Assembly (NCBI RefSeq): GCF_000427865.1 | Contig: NZ_ATYV01000015.1 | Location: forward strand, 1-64,000 | Source: Corynebacterium sputi DSM 45148 | GTDB taxonomy: Bacteria; Actinomycetota; Actinomycetes; Mycobacteriales; Mycobacteriaceae | Reading direction: 5' to 3' | DNA: 64,000 bases | In this document: positions 8,423 through 14,408 of the stretch, in pieces | Layout of the letters: each line of letters begins with the position of its first letter | How positions within the stretch are numbered: position 1 is the first letter of the stretch | Notes under the pieces: model-generated | What the model was told of the DNA's origin: nothing | What the model saw: only the letters and a program-made list of their open reading frames with translations | Databases searched by the model: none | Made by a program: the position numbers and the translations under genes

Positions 8423-9784
8423 TCATGCTCCCTTCGGTGAAGCGGTTTCCGGTGCCGCGATCCTACGCTTCATCGGACGGCCGGGGATGAGGTCTCCGCC
8501 GGCGGCAACCTCGTCAATGGTCCATTTGACCAAAATTCCAGTGACGGAGACGGCTAGCAGAGTCCAGCCAATCATTCCGCGTCCGACGTCCCACCAGAAC
8601 GAACCCATTGCCCACTGGTCAGTCCACCAACCAATGAATCCGAAGATCAGGACCATAGCAACCCAGGCGGGCCACGAGGCCATGACGCTGCGGACGGGTC
8701 GTCCCTCAAGGTCTCGGCGGCCTTCCAGCACTCGAATCAGTGTGAAGATCATGGGGAACAGGAACATCGAATAGTACATCTGGCCGAGAGACAGCAGAAG
8801 GAACCCTGCGAGGAAAAGAAGCCCCGAAGAAGTGGCGGCCCAGAAGATCGGATCACGGTTGACCCATCGCAGCGTCAGTGCGAGGCCCACGATGATCGCC
8901 AGGGCGATAATTGCCTGCCATAGGGTCAGCCACCGTTCGGATACTCCGAAGTACTCGAACTGTCCGGCAAGGGAGACATTGGCGTGGAGGCGAACCTCGG
9001 AAAGGTACGGCATCGTCAGGTCAATGTACTCACGCGGCGAGTTCATCATGGGCCAGGCAATGATGTTCACGAGTGCAGGCACCGCAAGAGCGGAACCGAT
9101 CGTGGAGAACTGCTTCCGGACGAACGGAAGGAACAGCAGGGGTGCGAAGACCGGCTTCACCGCTATCGCAAGTCCGAGAAGGATACCCGCCCAAATGCCA
9201 CGGTCTTTCAGCAACAAGATGAGGAAGCCGACCAGCATCAGGAGAAGAAGTCCATTGATGTTCGTGAACTGGATCGTATTGGTGACCGATTCAGTGATGA
9301 ACACGGCAGCAAGCGACGCCGGGAACACCCAGGAACGCAGGGATACTCCCATCCATCGAATGAGAAGTGCGATCGCTGCGATGATCGCAATTGCTTGTAC
9401 TGCTAGGAAGACGTGCCGCGCCACGTCTACATCATCGGTGTAGCCGATAAGCGGAGTGATCAGCAGAGTTCCACCAGGGGAGTAGAGGAAGTGAGGCTCA
9501 ACGCTCTGGTAGTCCTGCTGGTAAATCGGATTGCCATCAACGAAGCCGCGCACGGCACGGAAGACCGTGGTGAAGTCGTCCGTGTTCCCCATGTTCGTGC
9601 CCACAAAGATCGAGCGGTGAAGAATGGTGAGCACGGCGATGGGCCAGAACACACGGAGCAGGATTGAGTTCCTGGATCCGGTGTTCCTGGGGGCGCGGGG
9701 GCTTCCGACTATCGGTGTTTTCACGTGGTCCACCGTACCGTTCCGCCCCCTAAACGAAGGGCTTGGGTTAGGAGTGGTGAGCAA
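8423..9784 (-). CDS. aftC: Arabinofuranosyltransferase AftC (GT-C membrane glycosyltransferase)
   Basis: The 453-residue protein has about ten hydrophobic segments and an early extracytoplasmic loop containing GNTDDFTTVF, where adjacent Asp residues are typical of decaprenyl-phosphate-dependent GT-C enzymes. AftC adds alpha-1,3-linked arabinofuranose branches to cell-wall arabinan and arabinomannan in mycolic-acid bacteria. The assignment rests mainly on fold and on conserved synteny with msrB and hemQ. The first 18 residues could be dispensable, since a GTG follows them in frame. A start within 40 codons would still precede the first membrane segment. Confidence 0.83.
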   Translation of the reverse strand: MLTTPNPSPSFRGRNGTVDHVKTPIVGSPRAPRNTGSRNSILLRVFWPIAVLTILHRSIFVGTNMGNTDDFTTVFRAVRGFVDGNPIYQQDYQSVEPHFLYSPGGTLLITPLIGYTDDVDVARHVFLAVQAIAIIAAIALLIRWMGVSLRSWVFPASLAAVFITESVTNTIQFTNINGLLLLMLVGFLILLLKDRGIWAGILLGLAIAVKPVFAPLLFLPFVRKQFSTIGSALAVPALVNIIAWPMMNSPREYIDLTMPYLSEVRLHANVSLAGQFEYFGVSERWLTLWQAIIALAIIVGLALTLRWVNRDPIFWAATSSGLLFLAGFLLLSLGQMYYSMFLFPMIFTLIRVLEGRRDLEGRPVRSVMASWPAWVAMVLIFGFIGWWTDQWAMGSFWWDVGRGMIGWTLLAVSVTGILVKWTIDEVAAGGDLIPGRPMKRRIAAPETASPKGA

Positions 9785-9811
9785 TAAGTTTCCCAGTCAG
9801 GGGTACCCATT

Positions 9812-9830
9812 AAAGGTAAGGTGCACCTTT
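9812..9830. promoter_or_regulatory. Palindromic DtxR-like site between aftC and ftn
   Basis: The sequence AAAGGTAAGGTGCACCTTT contains the perfect 12-base palindrome AAGGTGCACCTT and half-sites (AGGT...ACCT) like those of a DtxR box, though only about 12 of 19 positions fit the consensus. It lies 57 bases upstream of the ferritin start, ahead of the -35 region. That is a position suited to activation, and DtxR is reported to activate ftn in Corynebacterium glutamicum. Identity of the binding protein is inferred. Confidence 0.4.
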
Positions 9831-9850
9831 GATAGTGTATATGTCCATTC

Positions 9851-9886
9851 TTGCAGAGACTTAAAAGGTCGTCTTATAGTGGGGTC
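9851..9886 (+). promoter_or_regulatory. Probable leaderless promoter of ftn
   Basis: A -35 hexamer TTGCAG (9851-9856), an 18-base spacer and a -10 hexamer TATAGT (9875-9880) precede the ferritin ATG at 9887 by six bases. Transcription would begin at or next to the A of the start codon, so the mRNA would lack a leader and a Shine-Dalgarno sequence, and none is seen. Leaderless transcripts are common in corynebacteria. Confidence 0.6.
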
Positions 9887-10375
9887 ATGCGACTCAACGA
9901 CACCCTCGAAACCGCCTTCAATGATCAGATCACCCTCGAGCTGACTGCTTCCAGCGTCTACCGTCAGCTTGCTATCGAACTGGACCTCCTCGACCTCAAC
10001 GGCATGGCCGCCTGGATGCGCAAGCAGTCCCAGGAAGAGATCGAGCACGCTCAGAAGTTCATCGAGCACCTCGACGCTCGCGACAACCGCGCTCAGATTG
10101 GCGACATCCCCAAGCCGGACGTCAAGATCTCCCAGCCGATCGACGCCTTCCGTATCGCCCTGGAGCACGAGGAGACCGTTTCTGCGGCCATCCGCAAGCT
10201 CCGCAAGCTCGCCGACGATGAGGGCGACGTCGACTCCCGTCCGCTGCTCGACGAATTCCTCGTCGAGCAGATCGAAGAGGAGGACACCGTCCGTACCATC
10301 ATCGGTCGTCTCAATATCGTGGGCAACGAAGGATCCGGCGTCCTTCGCGTCGACGACGAGCTCAGCTCTCGCTAG
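9887..10375 (+). CDS. ftn: Ferritin (Ftn)
   Basis: Ferritin oxidises Fe(II) and stores it as a mineral inside a 24-subunit shell. The 162-residue four-helix protein carries candidate ferroxidase residues E18, Y25, E51, H54 (QEEIEHA), E95 and Q128 (EQIEEE). It has no heme-ligand signature of bacterioferritin. I chose the ATG at 9887 because the protein MRLNDTLETAF starts as the family does and a good -10 lies six bases before it; an upstream TTG in frame would fall inside the promoter. A strong hairpin terminator follows 32 bases after the stop. Confidence 0.95.
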   Translation: MRLNDTLETAFNDQITLELTASSVYRQLAIELDLLDLNGMAAWMRKQSQEEIEHAQKFIEHLDARDNRAQIGDIPKPDVKISQPIDAFRIALEHEETVSAAIRKLRKLADDEGDVDSRPLLDEFLVEQIEEEDTVRTIIGRLNIVGNEGSGVLRVDDELSSR

Positions 10376-10406
10376 AACGCCCGGACGCCACCGTCCGTGC
10401 TTCACC

Positions 10407-10444
10407 AAGCCCTACAGGGTCAGCCACCCTGTGGGGCTTCTTCA
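10407..10444 (+). terminator. Rho-independent terminator of ftn
   Basis: A 14-base-pair hairpin is formed by 10407-10420 and 10426-10439 (AAGCCCTACAGGGT with ACCCTGTGGGGCTT, one T-G pair) around a five-base loop. It is followed by a pyrimidine-rich CTTCTTC tail. The position 32 bases after the ferritin stop fits termination. Confidence 0.85.
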
Positions 10445-10505
10445 TGTCACCGACATCATCCATTAACTAATTGTTATGAACCGTATCGCCACTGCCGAGT
10501 CCGCA

Positions 10506-10828
10506 TGGACCAGGGGCGCCTTCCGATGTGATAATTATCTAAGACTGACAGTGAGTTGCGATTGAACTGCGCCCGGCGGAAGCTCGTTGGGCGTCTCACA
10601 CGGGGATGCCTTCTCTGCGTGGCCCTAATACCCTCTGGTTGTTGCGAAGTGGACTCGGGTATGCAACGACCACAGGGTGTTCGGCGCACGCGCAGAGGTG
10701 GCTGCTTCCACCACGGGGGATCCTGACGGGCCTACTGGCTGATTGTGCTCCCGGGGTCGGCGGGCCCAGCGTGTTGCGTCTCTTAATCCTCCCTTGGCCC
10801 AGAACGGCAGTGGGGGAGCGCAATGCAA
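10506..10828 (+). other. Structured intergenic region, possible non-coding RNA
   Basis: No convincing gene was found in this stretch between the ftn terminator and the tRNA-array terminator. Open frames exist on both strands but overlap each other and show no family resemblance. The plus strand has a possible promoter (TGGACC, 18 bases, GATAAT at 10530-10535). A long interrupted hairpin follows: 10613-10620 pairs with 10690-10697, and 10630-10645 pairs with 10663-10678 (16 bp with one mismatch and one wobble). Smaller hairpins lie on either side. This looks like a structured RNA of about 300 bases or an inverted-repeat element. It does not match RNase P, tmRNA or SRP RNA. Confidence 0.35.
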
Positions 10829-10855
10829 AAACCCGCCGACCGAAGTCGACGGGTT
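10826..10855 (-). terminator. Terminator of the leftward tRNA array
   Basis: Read on the minus strand, AACCCGTCGAC and GTCGGCGGGTT form an 11-base-pair stem with a TTCG tetraloop, followed by TTTTTGC. It starts seven bases after the last tRNA-Gly gene and should end transcription of all six leftward tRNAs. Confidence 0.9.
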
Positions 10856-10861
10856 AAATGG

Positions 10862-10934
10862 AGCGGATGACGGGATTCGAACCCGCGACCCTCACCTTGG
10901 CAAGGTGATGCGCTACCAGCTGCGCCACATCCGC
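10862..10934 (-). tRNA. tRNA-Gly(GCC), copy 1
   Basis: The minus strand folds as a 73-base tRNA with acceptor GCGGATG/ATCCGC, D arm, anticodon loop with GCC, and T loop GGTTCGAATCC. It reads glycine GGC and GGU codons. The CCA end is not encoded. It is identical to the copy at 11175-11247 and lies last in the leftward array. Confidence 0.95.
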
Positions 10935-10964
10935 ATTGGTTGACTATGAAACACAGTAAACCTG

Positions 10965-11036
10965 TGCGCGATACTGGGATTGAACCAGTGACCTCTTCCG
11001 TGTCAGGGAAGCGCTCTCCCGCTGAGCTAAACGCGC
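10965..11036 (-). tRNA. tRNA-Val(GAC), copy 1
   Basis: A 72-base tRNA on the minus strand has acceptor GCGCGTT paired with ATCGCGC (one U-U mismatch), anticodon stem CTTCC/GGAAG and loop CTGACAC giving anticodon GAC for valine GUC/GUU. It is identical to the copy at 11278-11349. Confidence 0.93.
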
Positions 11037-11047
11037 TTGATCGTACG

Positions 11048-11118
11048 AGGTGGAAACGGGAATCGAACCCGTGTGCACGGTTTTGCAGACCGTTGCCTCA
11101 CCACTCGGCCATTCCACC
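11048..11118 (-). tRNA. tRNA-Cys(GCA)
   Basis: A 71-base tRNA on the minus strand starts GGTGGAATGGCCGAG and has anticodon loop CTGCAAA, giving GCA for cysteine. The acceptor GGTGGAA pairs with TTCCACC. It is present once, between the two copies of the Gly-Val block. Confidence 0.95.
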
Positions 11119-11174
11119 GTGGCATTTCTGCCTCTAGCCATCTCCGGGGGACGGGAATCCTCCGGGAAGGCTTG

Positions 11175-11247
11175 AGCGGATGACGGGATTCGAACCCGCG
11201 ACCCTCACCTTGGCAAGGTGATGCGCTACCAGCTGCGCCACATCCGC
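11175..11247 (-). tRNA. tRNA-Gly(GCC), copy 2
   Basis: This is a 73-base glycine tRNA on the minus strand, identical to copies 1 and 3. The spacer to the following tRNA-Val is also identical to that after copy 1, so the pair was duplicated as a unit. Confidence 0.95.
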
Positions 11248-11277
11248 ATTGGTTGACTATGAAACACAGTAAACCTG

Positions 11278-11349
11278 TGCGCGATACTGGGATTGAACCA
11301 GTGACCTCTTCCGTGTCAGGGAAGCGCTCTCCCGCTGAGCTAAACGCGC
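11278..11349 (-). tRNA. tRNA-Val(GAC), copy 2
   Basis: This 72-base valine tRNA on the minus strand is identical to the copy at 10965-11036, including the U-U mismatch in the acceptor stem, which shows that the duplication is recent or kept identical by gene conversion. Confidence 0.93.
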
Positions 11350-11422
11350 ATGCGAGAACTGCCTTACGGCTGTCCTTCAAGGTCTGTACTCTACTTGCCG
11401 GAGCCCGTAAAAGTAAAACCAG

Positions 11423-11495
11423 AGCGGATGACGGGATTCGAACCCGCGACCCTCACCTTGGCAAGGTGATGCGCTACCAGCTGCGCCACATCCGC
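11423..11495 (-). tRNA. tRNA-Gly(GCC), copy 3
   Basis: This 73-base glycine tRNA on the minus strand is the first gene of the leftward array. Unlike copies 1 and 2 it is not accompanied by the tRNA-Val spacer unit. The anticodon is GCC. Confidence 0.95.
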
Positions 11496-11559
11496 ATTTC
11501 TGCACCTGCATGCTGGAGGGAACGTTTCCGTTGCCCGACCGGCTTGCGGTGCGAGAAGA

Positions 11560-11589
11560 ACAGTAGCGTAATTCGCTGAATGTGAACAA
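11560..11589 (-). promoter_or_regulatory. Promoter of the leftward tRNA array
   Basis: On the minus strand TTGTTC (11584-11589) and TACTGT (11560-11565) are separated by 18 bases and lie about 60 bases upstream of the first tRNA-Gly. This fits a housekeeping sigma promoter for the six-tRNA transcript. Confidence 0.45.
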
Positions 11590-11760
11590 ATCCCCAGGTT
11601 GTTCACTATTCCGCTTGCATTCCGATGAATGGGAAGTGAATGAATCCCGCGGAGGAGCACGTGTGAATCCATCTCGACGCCTGTACAGCCCCTGAATTTC
11701 ATTGTCTGTGCCTTCCGTGCTAACTTCTGTCTCAGCGAATCGCGTTTCGGCGCGCTGTAT

Positions 11761-11832
11761 AGCTCCATAGCTCAGTGGAAGAGCGTTCCGTTCACACCGG
11801 AAAGGTCGCTGGTTCGAACCCAGTTGGAGCTA
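11761..11832 (+). tRNA. tRNA-Val(CAC)
   Basis: A 72-base tRNA on the plus strand begins AGCTCCATAGCTCAG, with anticodon stem TTCCG/CGGAA and loop TTCACAC, giving CAC for valine GUG. The T arm is CTGGTTCGAACCCAG. It faces away from the leftward array. Confidence 0.94.
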
Positions 11833-11841
11833 CCGCCAAGG

Positions 11842-11866
11842 CCCGCACCATTAGGCGCGGGTTTTT
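11842..11866 (+). terminator. Terminator after tRNA-Val(CAC)
   Basis: CCCGC (11842-11846) pairs with GCGGG (11857-11861), and the stem runs directly into TTTTT. It starts ten bases after the tRNA end. Confidence 0.75.
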
Positions 11867-11938
11867 GTGCATCCACTGTCTTTGAGTGTCAACTGTGATT
11901 ACTGACTCTGTATGAATCGGGAACTTTCCCTCGGACGA

Positions 11939-11992
11939 GTTCGACTACTTGAGAAGTAGCGGGTTCTGTCTGACAGAACGCGGTCGTCGAAC
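11939..11992 (+). promoter_or_regulatory. Nested palindromes in the leader of the copC operon
   Basis: GTTCGA (11939-11944) pairs with TCGAAC (11987-11992). This pair encloses two perfect hairpins: CTACTT-GAG-AAGTAG (11945-11959) and GTTCTGTC-T-GACAGAAC (11963-11979). Together they would form a three-way junction in RNA, or two adjacent operators in DNA. The copC start lies 18 bases after the element. The regulator is unknown, and no CsoR-type operator is evident. Confidence 0.55.
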
Positions 11993-12010
11993 GAAGGATT
12001 CGGAAGATCA

Positions 12011-12562
12011 ATGAAGGTTCACAACATGCGGCGGGCTTTCGCCGCAGTCACGGTGATGGCTATGGCCAGTCTCGTGGCCCCGGCCACCGCCCAGGCCCAC
12101 GACTGGGTCATCAGCTCGGTCCCGGCCGAGGGGGATGCCCTCACGGAGTTCCCCGATGAGGTCGAGCTGAACTTCTCGGCTGAGCCACGTCCTAACTTCA
12201 ACACCATTGCCATCAGCGACACAGATACCCAGGAAGTTCTGTTCACCGGAGAGCCGACGCTTGATGGGCGCCTCATCCATATCGACCTCCCAGAGGATCT
12301 CGATCCGGGCGATGGAAATTACCAGGTCGGATTCCAGATCACTTCCTCTGACGGGCACTCCACCCGCGGGCAGGTCGGATTTTCGGTAGAGGGCGCCTCA
12401 GCCTCTGCGGAAGCCGATGATCAAGAAAGCGACGTCGAACCGCTCGTCGAAGAAGACGACAGCGGAATCCCGGGATGGGCGATCGGTGTCGGTGTCGGAG
12501 TCGTGGTGCTAATCGTCGCCGTCGTGGCGGGGGTGGCGGCCGTCACGCGGAAGAAGGGCTGA
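12011..12562 (+). CDS. CopC-domain copper-binding membrane-anchored protein
   Basis: The 183-residue protein has an N-terminal signal (cleavage after ATAQA), so the mature chain would begin with His30, the usual copper ligand of CopC. A second site, SSDGHS (Asp114, His116), matches the D-x-H copper ligands of the family. A C-terminal acidic linker and transmembrane helix (about 154-178) with RKK anchor it outside the membrane. It is the first of four tightly packed genes: CopC, DyP, PCuAC-like, DyP-like. A role in extracytoplasmic copper handling for the operon's peroxidases is inferred. An ATG five codons downstream is an alternative start. Confidence 0.85.
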   Translation: MKVHNMRRAFAAVTVMAMASLVAPATAQAHDWVISSVPAEGDALTEFPDEVELNFSAEPRPNFNTIAISDTDTQEVLFTGEPTLDGRLIHIDLPEDLDPGDGNYQVGFQITSSDGHSTRGQVGFSVEGASASAEADDQESDVEPLVEEDDSGIPGWAIGVGVGVVVLIVAVVAGVAAVTRKKG

Positions 12563-12564
12563 CG

Positions 12565-13794
12565 ATGGCCGAGGTCGGGTACTCCAGGAGGCGTTTTCTC
12601 ACTGGGCTCGGAGTCGGAGCAGGTGCTGGCGCTGCGGCATTAGCGACCGGAACGCCCTTGGCTCATGGAATGGGCAGGGAACAGGCTGCTGAGGCGCAGG
12701 ACGCGCAGTCCATTGGCGACGGAACTGTCGCCTTTGATGGTCGTCACCAGGCAGGCATTTCCACTCCGGAACAAGCGGCAATGTGGATGCTGGCCTTCAC
12801 GCTTAAGCCTGGACTGGACCGGTCGCGGGTCCGCGGCTTTATGCGGACCTGGACAGACGACGCCAGAAGGATGTCTCGTGGGCAGCCGGCTATCGCCGAA
12901 TTGGAACCGGAGATGATCGCTACGCCATCAGACCTGACGTTCACGGTCGGGTTTGGTCCCCGCTTCTTCGATGTCATTGGCCTACCGGAGCAGCGTCCAG
13001 AATGGCTCGCACCACTGCCGAAATATTCCCTCGATCAGTTGGAGGAGAAGTGGGGGGATGGGGACGTCGTAATGCAGATCTGTTGCAACGACCCCATGAC
13101 TCTCTCCCACGTGGCGCGGTACATGATCCGCAATGCGGAGCCGTTTGCGGACGTCCACTGGGTTCAGACAGGATTTGCGCACGGAGCAGGGGTGCATGAG
13201 CCTGGCGCCACCCCGAGGAACCGGTTTGGACAGCTCGACGGCACGGTCAACCCGCGTTCGACTGACGAACTCGATGACATCGTGTGGATCAACGATGGGC
13301 CAAAATGGCTCATCGGCGGTACCTCAATGGTCGTTCGGCGTATCCATATGGAGATTGAGACCTGGGAAATCCTCGATCGCGTTAGCCGCGAGGAATCCAC
13401 TGGTCGACACCTGGCTTCAGGTGCACCGCTGGGCATGGACCACGAGCATGACGTGGTCGACTTGGACCGTCGGGATAGTTATGGACTTCCGGTGATTGAC
13501 GCGAACAGCCACGTCGCCCGCTCGATGCCCGCAGACGGCAAGCCCGGGCTCCAGGTGCTCCGACGGCCCTACACCTACGACATACCGCCAACTGACGGGG
13601 TCACCCCTGATACCGGGCTGGTGTTCATCTCGTTCCAGAAGGACCCTCTGGAGCAGTATCACCCGATCCAGCAGCGTCTGGATGATTCTGACCGACTCAA
13701 TGAGTGGATCCGGCACATCGGATCCGCTGTGTTTGTGATCCCCCCGGGGACCACCTCTGACGGATACTGGGGCGAGGATCTCCTCGCCGAATGA
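12565..13794 (+). CDS. Tat-exported DyP-type heme peroxidase
   Basis: The 409-residue protein has a twin-arginine signal (YSRRRFLTGLG, residues 6-16) and the full set of DyP motifs. These are FDGRHQAGI (58-65), GQLDG with catalytic Asp225, GRH with probable heme-ligand His282, and an RRPYTY segment with distal Arg near 333-334. DyP enzymes use hydrogen peroxide to oxidise bulky substrates. It starts three bases after the copC-like gene and overlaps or abuts the next gene. Streptomyces DtpA, also a DyP, is encoded with copper chaperones and supports maturation of a copper oxidase, so a similar link is plausible here. It resembles intact EfeB but is not linked to EfeUO. Confidence 0.92.
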   Translation: MAEVGYSRRRFLTGLGVGAGAGAAALATGTPLAHGMGREQAAEAQDAQSIGDGTVAFDGRHQAGISTPEQAAMWMLAFTLKPGLDRSRVRGFMRTWTDDARRMSRGQPAIAELEPEMIATPSDLTFTVGFGPRFFDVIGLPEQRPEWLAPLPKYSLDQLEEKWGDGDVVMQICCNDPMTLSHVARYMIRNAEPFADVHWVQTGFAHGAGVHEPGATPRNRFGQLDGTVNPRSTDELDDIVWINDGPKWLIGGTSMVVRRIHMEIETWEILDRVSREESTGRHLASGAPLGMDHEHDVVDLDRRDSYGLPVIDANSHVARSMPADGKPGLQVLRRPYTYDIPPTDGVTPDTGLVFISFQKDPLEQYHPIQQRLDDSDRLNEWIRHIGSAVFVIPPGTTSDGYWGEDLLAE

Positions 13795-13805
13795 AAGGAC
13801 ACAAG

Positions 13806-14408
13806 ATGACAATCAACCGCAGGGCATCTTTCTTGGTCGCGATTGGAGCAGCGACATCACTGGTGATCACCGGATGTGGCACCGATGAGGTGTCCCTCAC
13901 CAACGGCAACAACGCCGAGAACACGGTCCAGGAGGACTCCGCAGACGAGGCCACCGCCAACTCTGTGGCATTCGTCGATGGATACATTCGGGAAAAGGCC
14001 GCGGACAACGACATGACTGCGGTATTCGGCTCGATCGTCAACAACACTGACGACGATCTCGTGCTGGAGAGCTTCGAGATCGAAGGGCTTGCTGAGGGAA
14101 CTGTCTTTGAGCTCCACGAGGTCGCTGACGGTGTGATGCGACCGGTCGATGGTGGATTCGATGTGCCGGCTGACTCTGAAGCAGAGCTGGAGCCTGGCAG
14201 CCTGCACCTGATGGTCATGAACAACGATGAGGCACTGGAGCCCGGCGAAGAGTTCACCCTGGTGCTGCGATTCGATGACGGATCCGAGCTCACCGTGACC
14301 GTCCCGGTTCGCGTTCAGCCGTCCGGTGAAGAGGATTACGGTGACATCCACGAACTCGGCGAAGACCATGGGGAGAACGGCGACGAGGCCGACGGCGAGA
14401 CCTCATGA
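13806..14408 (+). CDS. PCuAC-like (DUF461) copper chaperone lipoprotein
   Basis: The 200-residue product has a lipoprotein signal with lipobox ITGC (Cys24) and a compact domain like PCuAC. The metal site appears as FELHEVADGVMRP followed by PGSLHLMVM, close to the family H-M...H-x-M pattern, with Val replacing the usual Met after HE. The acidic, His-containing tail (about 175-200) may bind metal too. Such chaperones pass Cu(I) to oxidases outside the cell. I preferred the ATG at 13806 because AAAGGA lies ten bases before it; an ATG at 13791 overlaps the previous stop but lacks a ribosome site. Confidence 0.82.
   Translation: MTINRRASFLVAIGAATSLVITGCGTDEVSLTNGNNAENTVQEDSADEATANSVAFVDGYIREKAADNDMTAVFGSIVNNTDDDLVLESFEIEGLAEGTVFELHEVADGVMRPVDGGFDVPADSEAELEPGSLHLMVMNNDEALEPGEEFTLVLRFDDGSELTVTVPVRVQPSGEEDYGDIHELGEDHGENGDEADGETS

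Larger units (their letters stand above)
10861..11349. repeat. Direct duplication of a 176-bp tRNA-Gly/tRNA-Val unit
   Basis: The segments 10861-11036 and 11174-11349 read the same base for base, covering tRNA-Gly, its 30-base spacer and tRNA-Val. The single tRNA-Cys gene and a short unrelated stretch lie between the copies. Confidence 0.9.

Noticed and set aside
10600..10730. SRP (4.5S) RNA on the minus strand, suggested by GTCAGG and GGAAGCAGCC
   Set aside because: The two arms flanking the motif do not pair outward from the loop, and the loop between them is not a GNAR tetraloop, so the likeness is probably chance.
10596..10857. Small protein genes on either strand in the structured region
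   Set aside because: Overlapping frames on both strands follow from GC-rich sequence, none has a good ribosome site or family resemblance, and the inverted repeats explain the region better.
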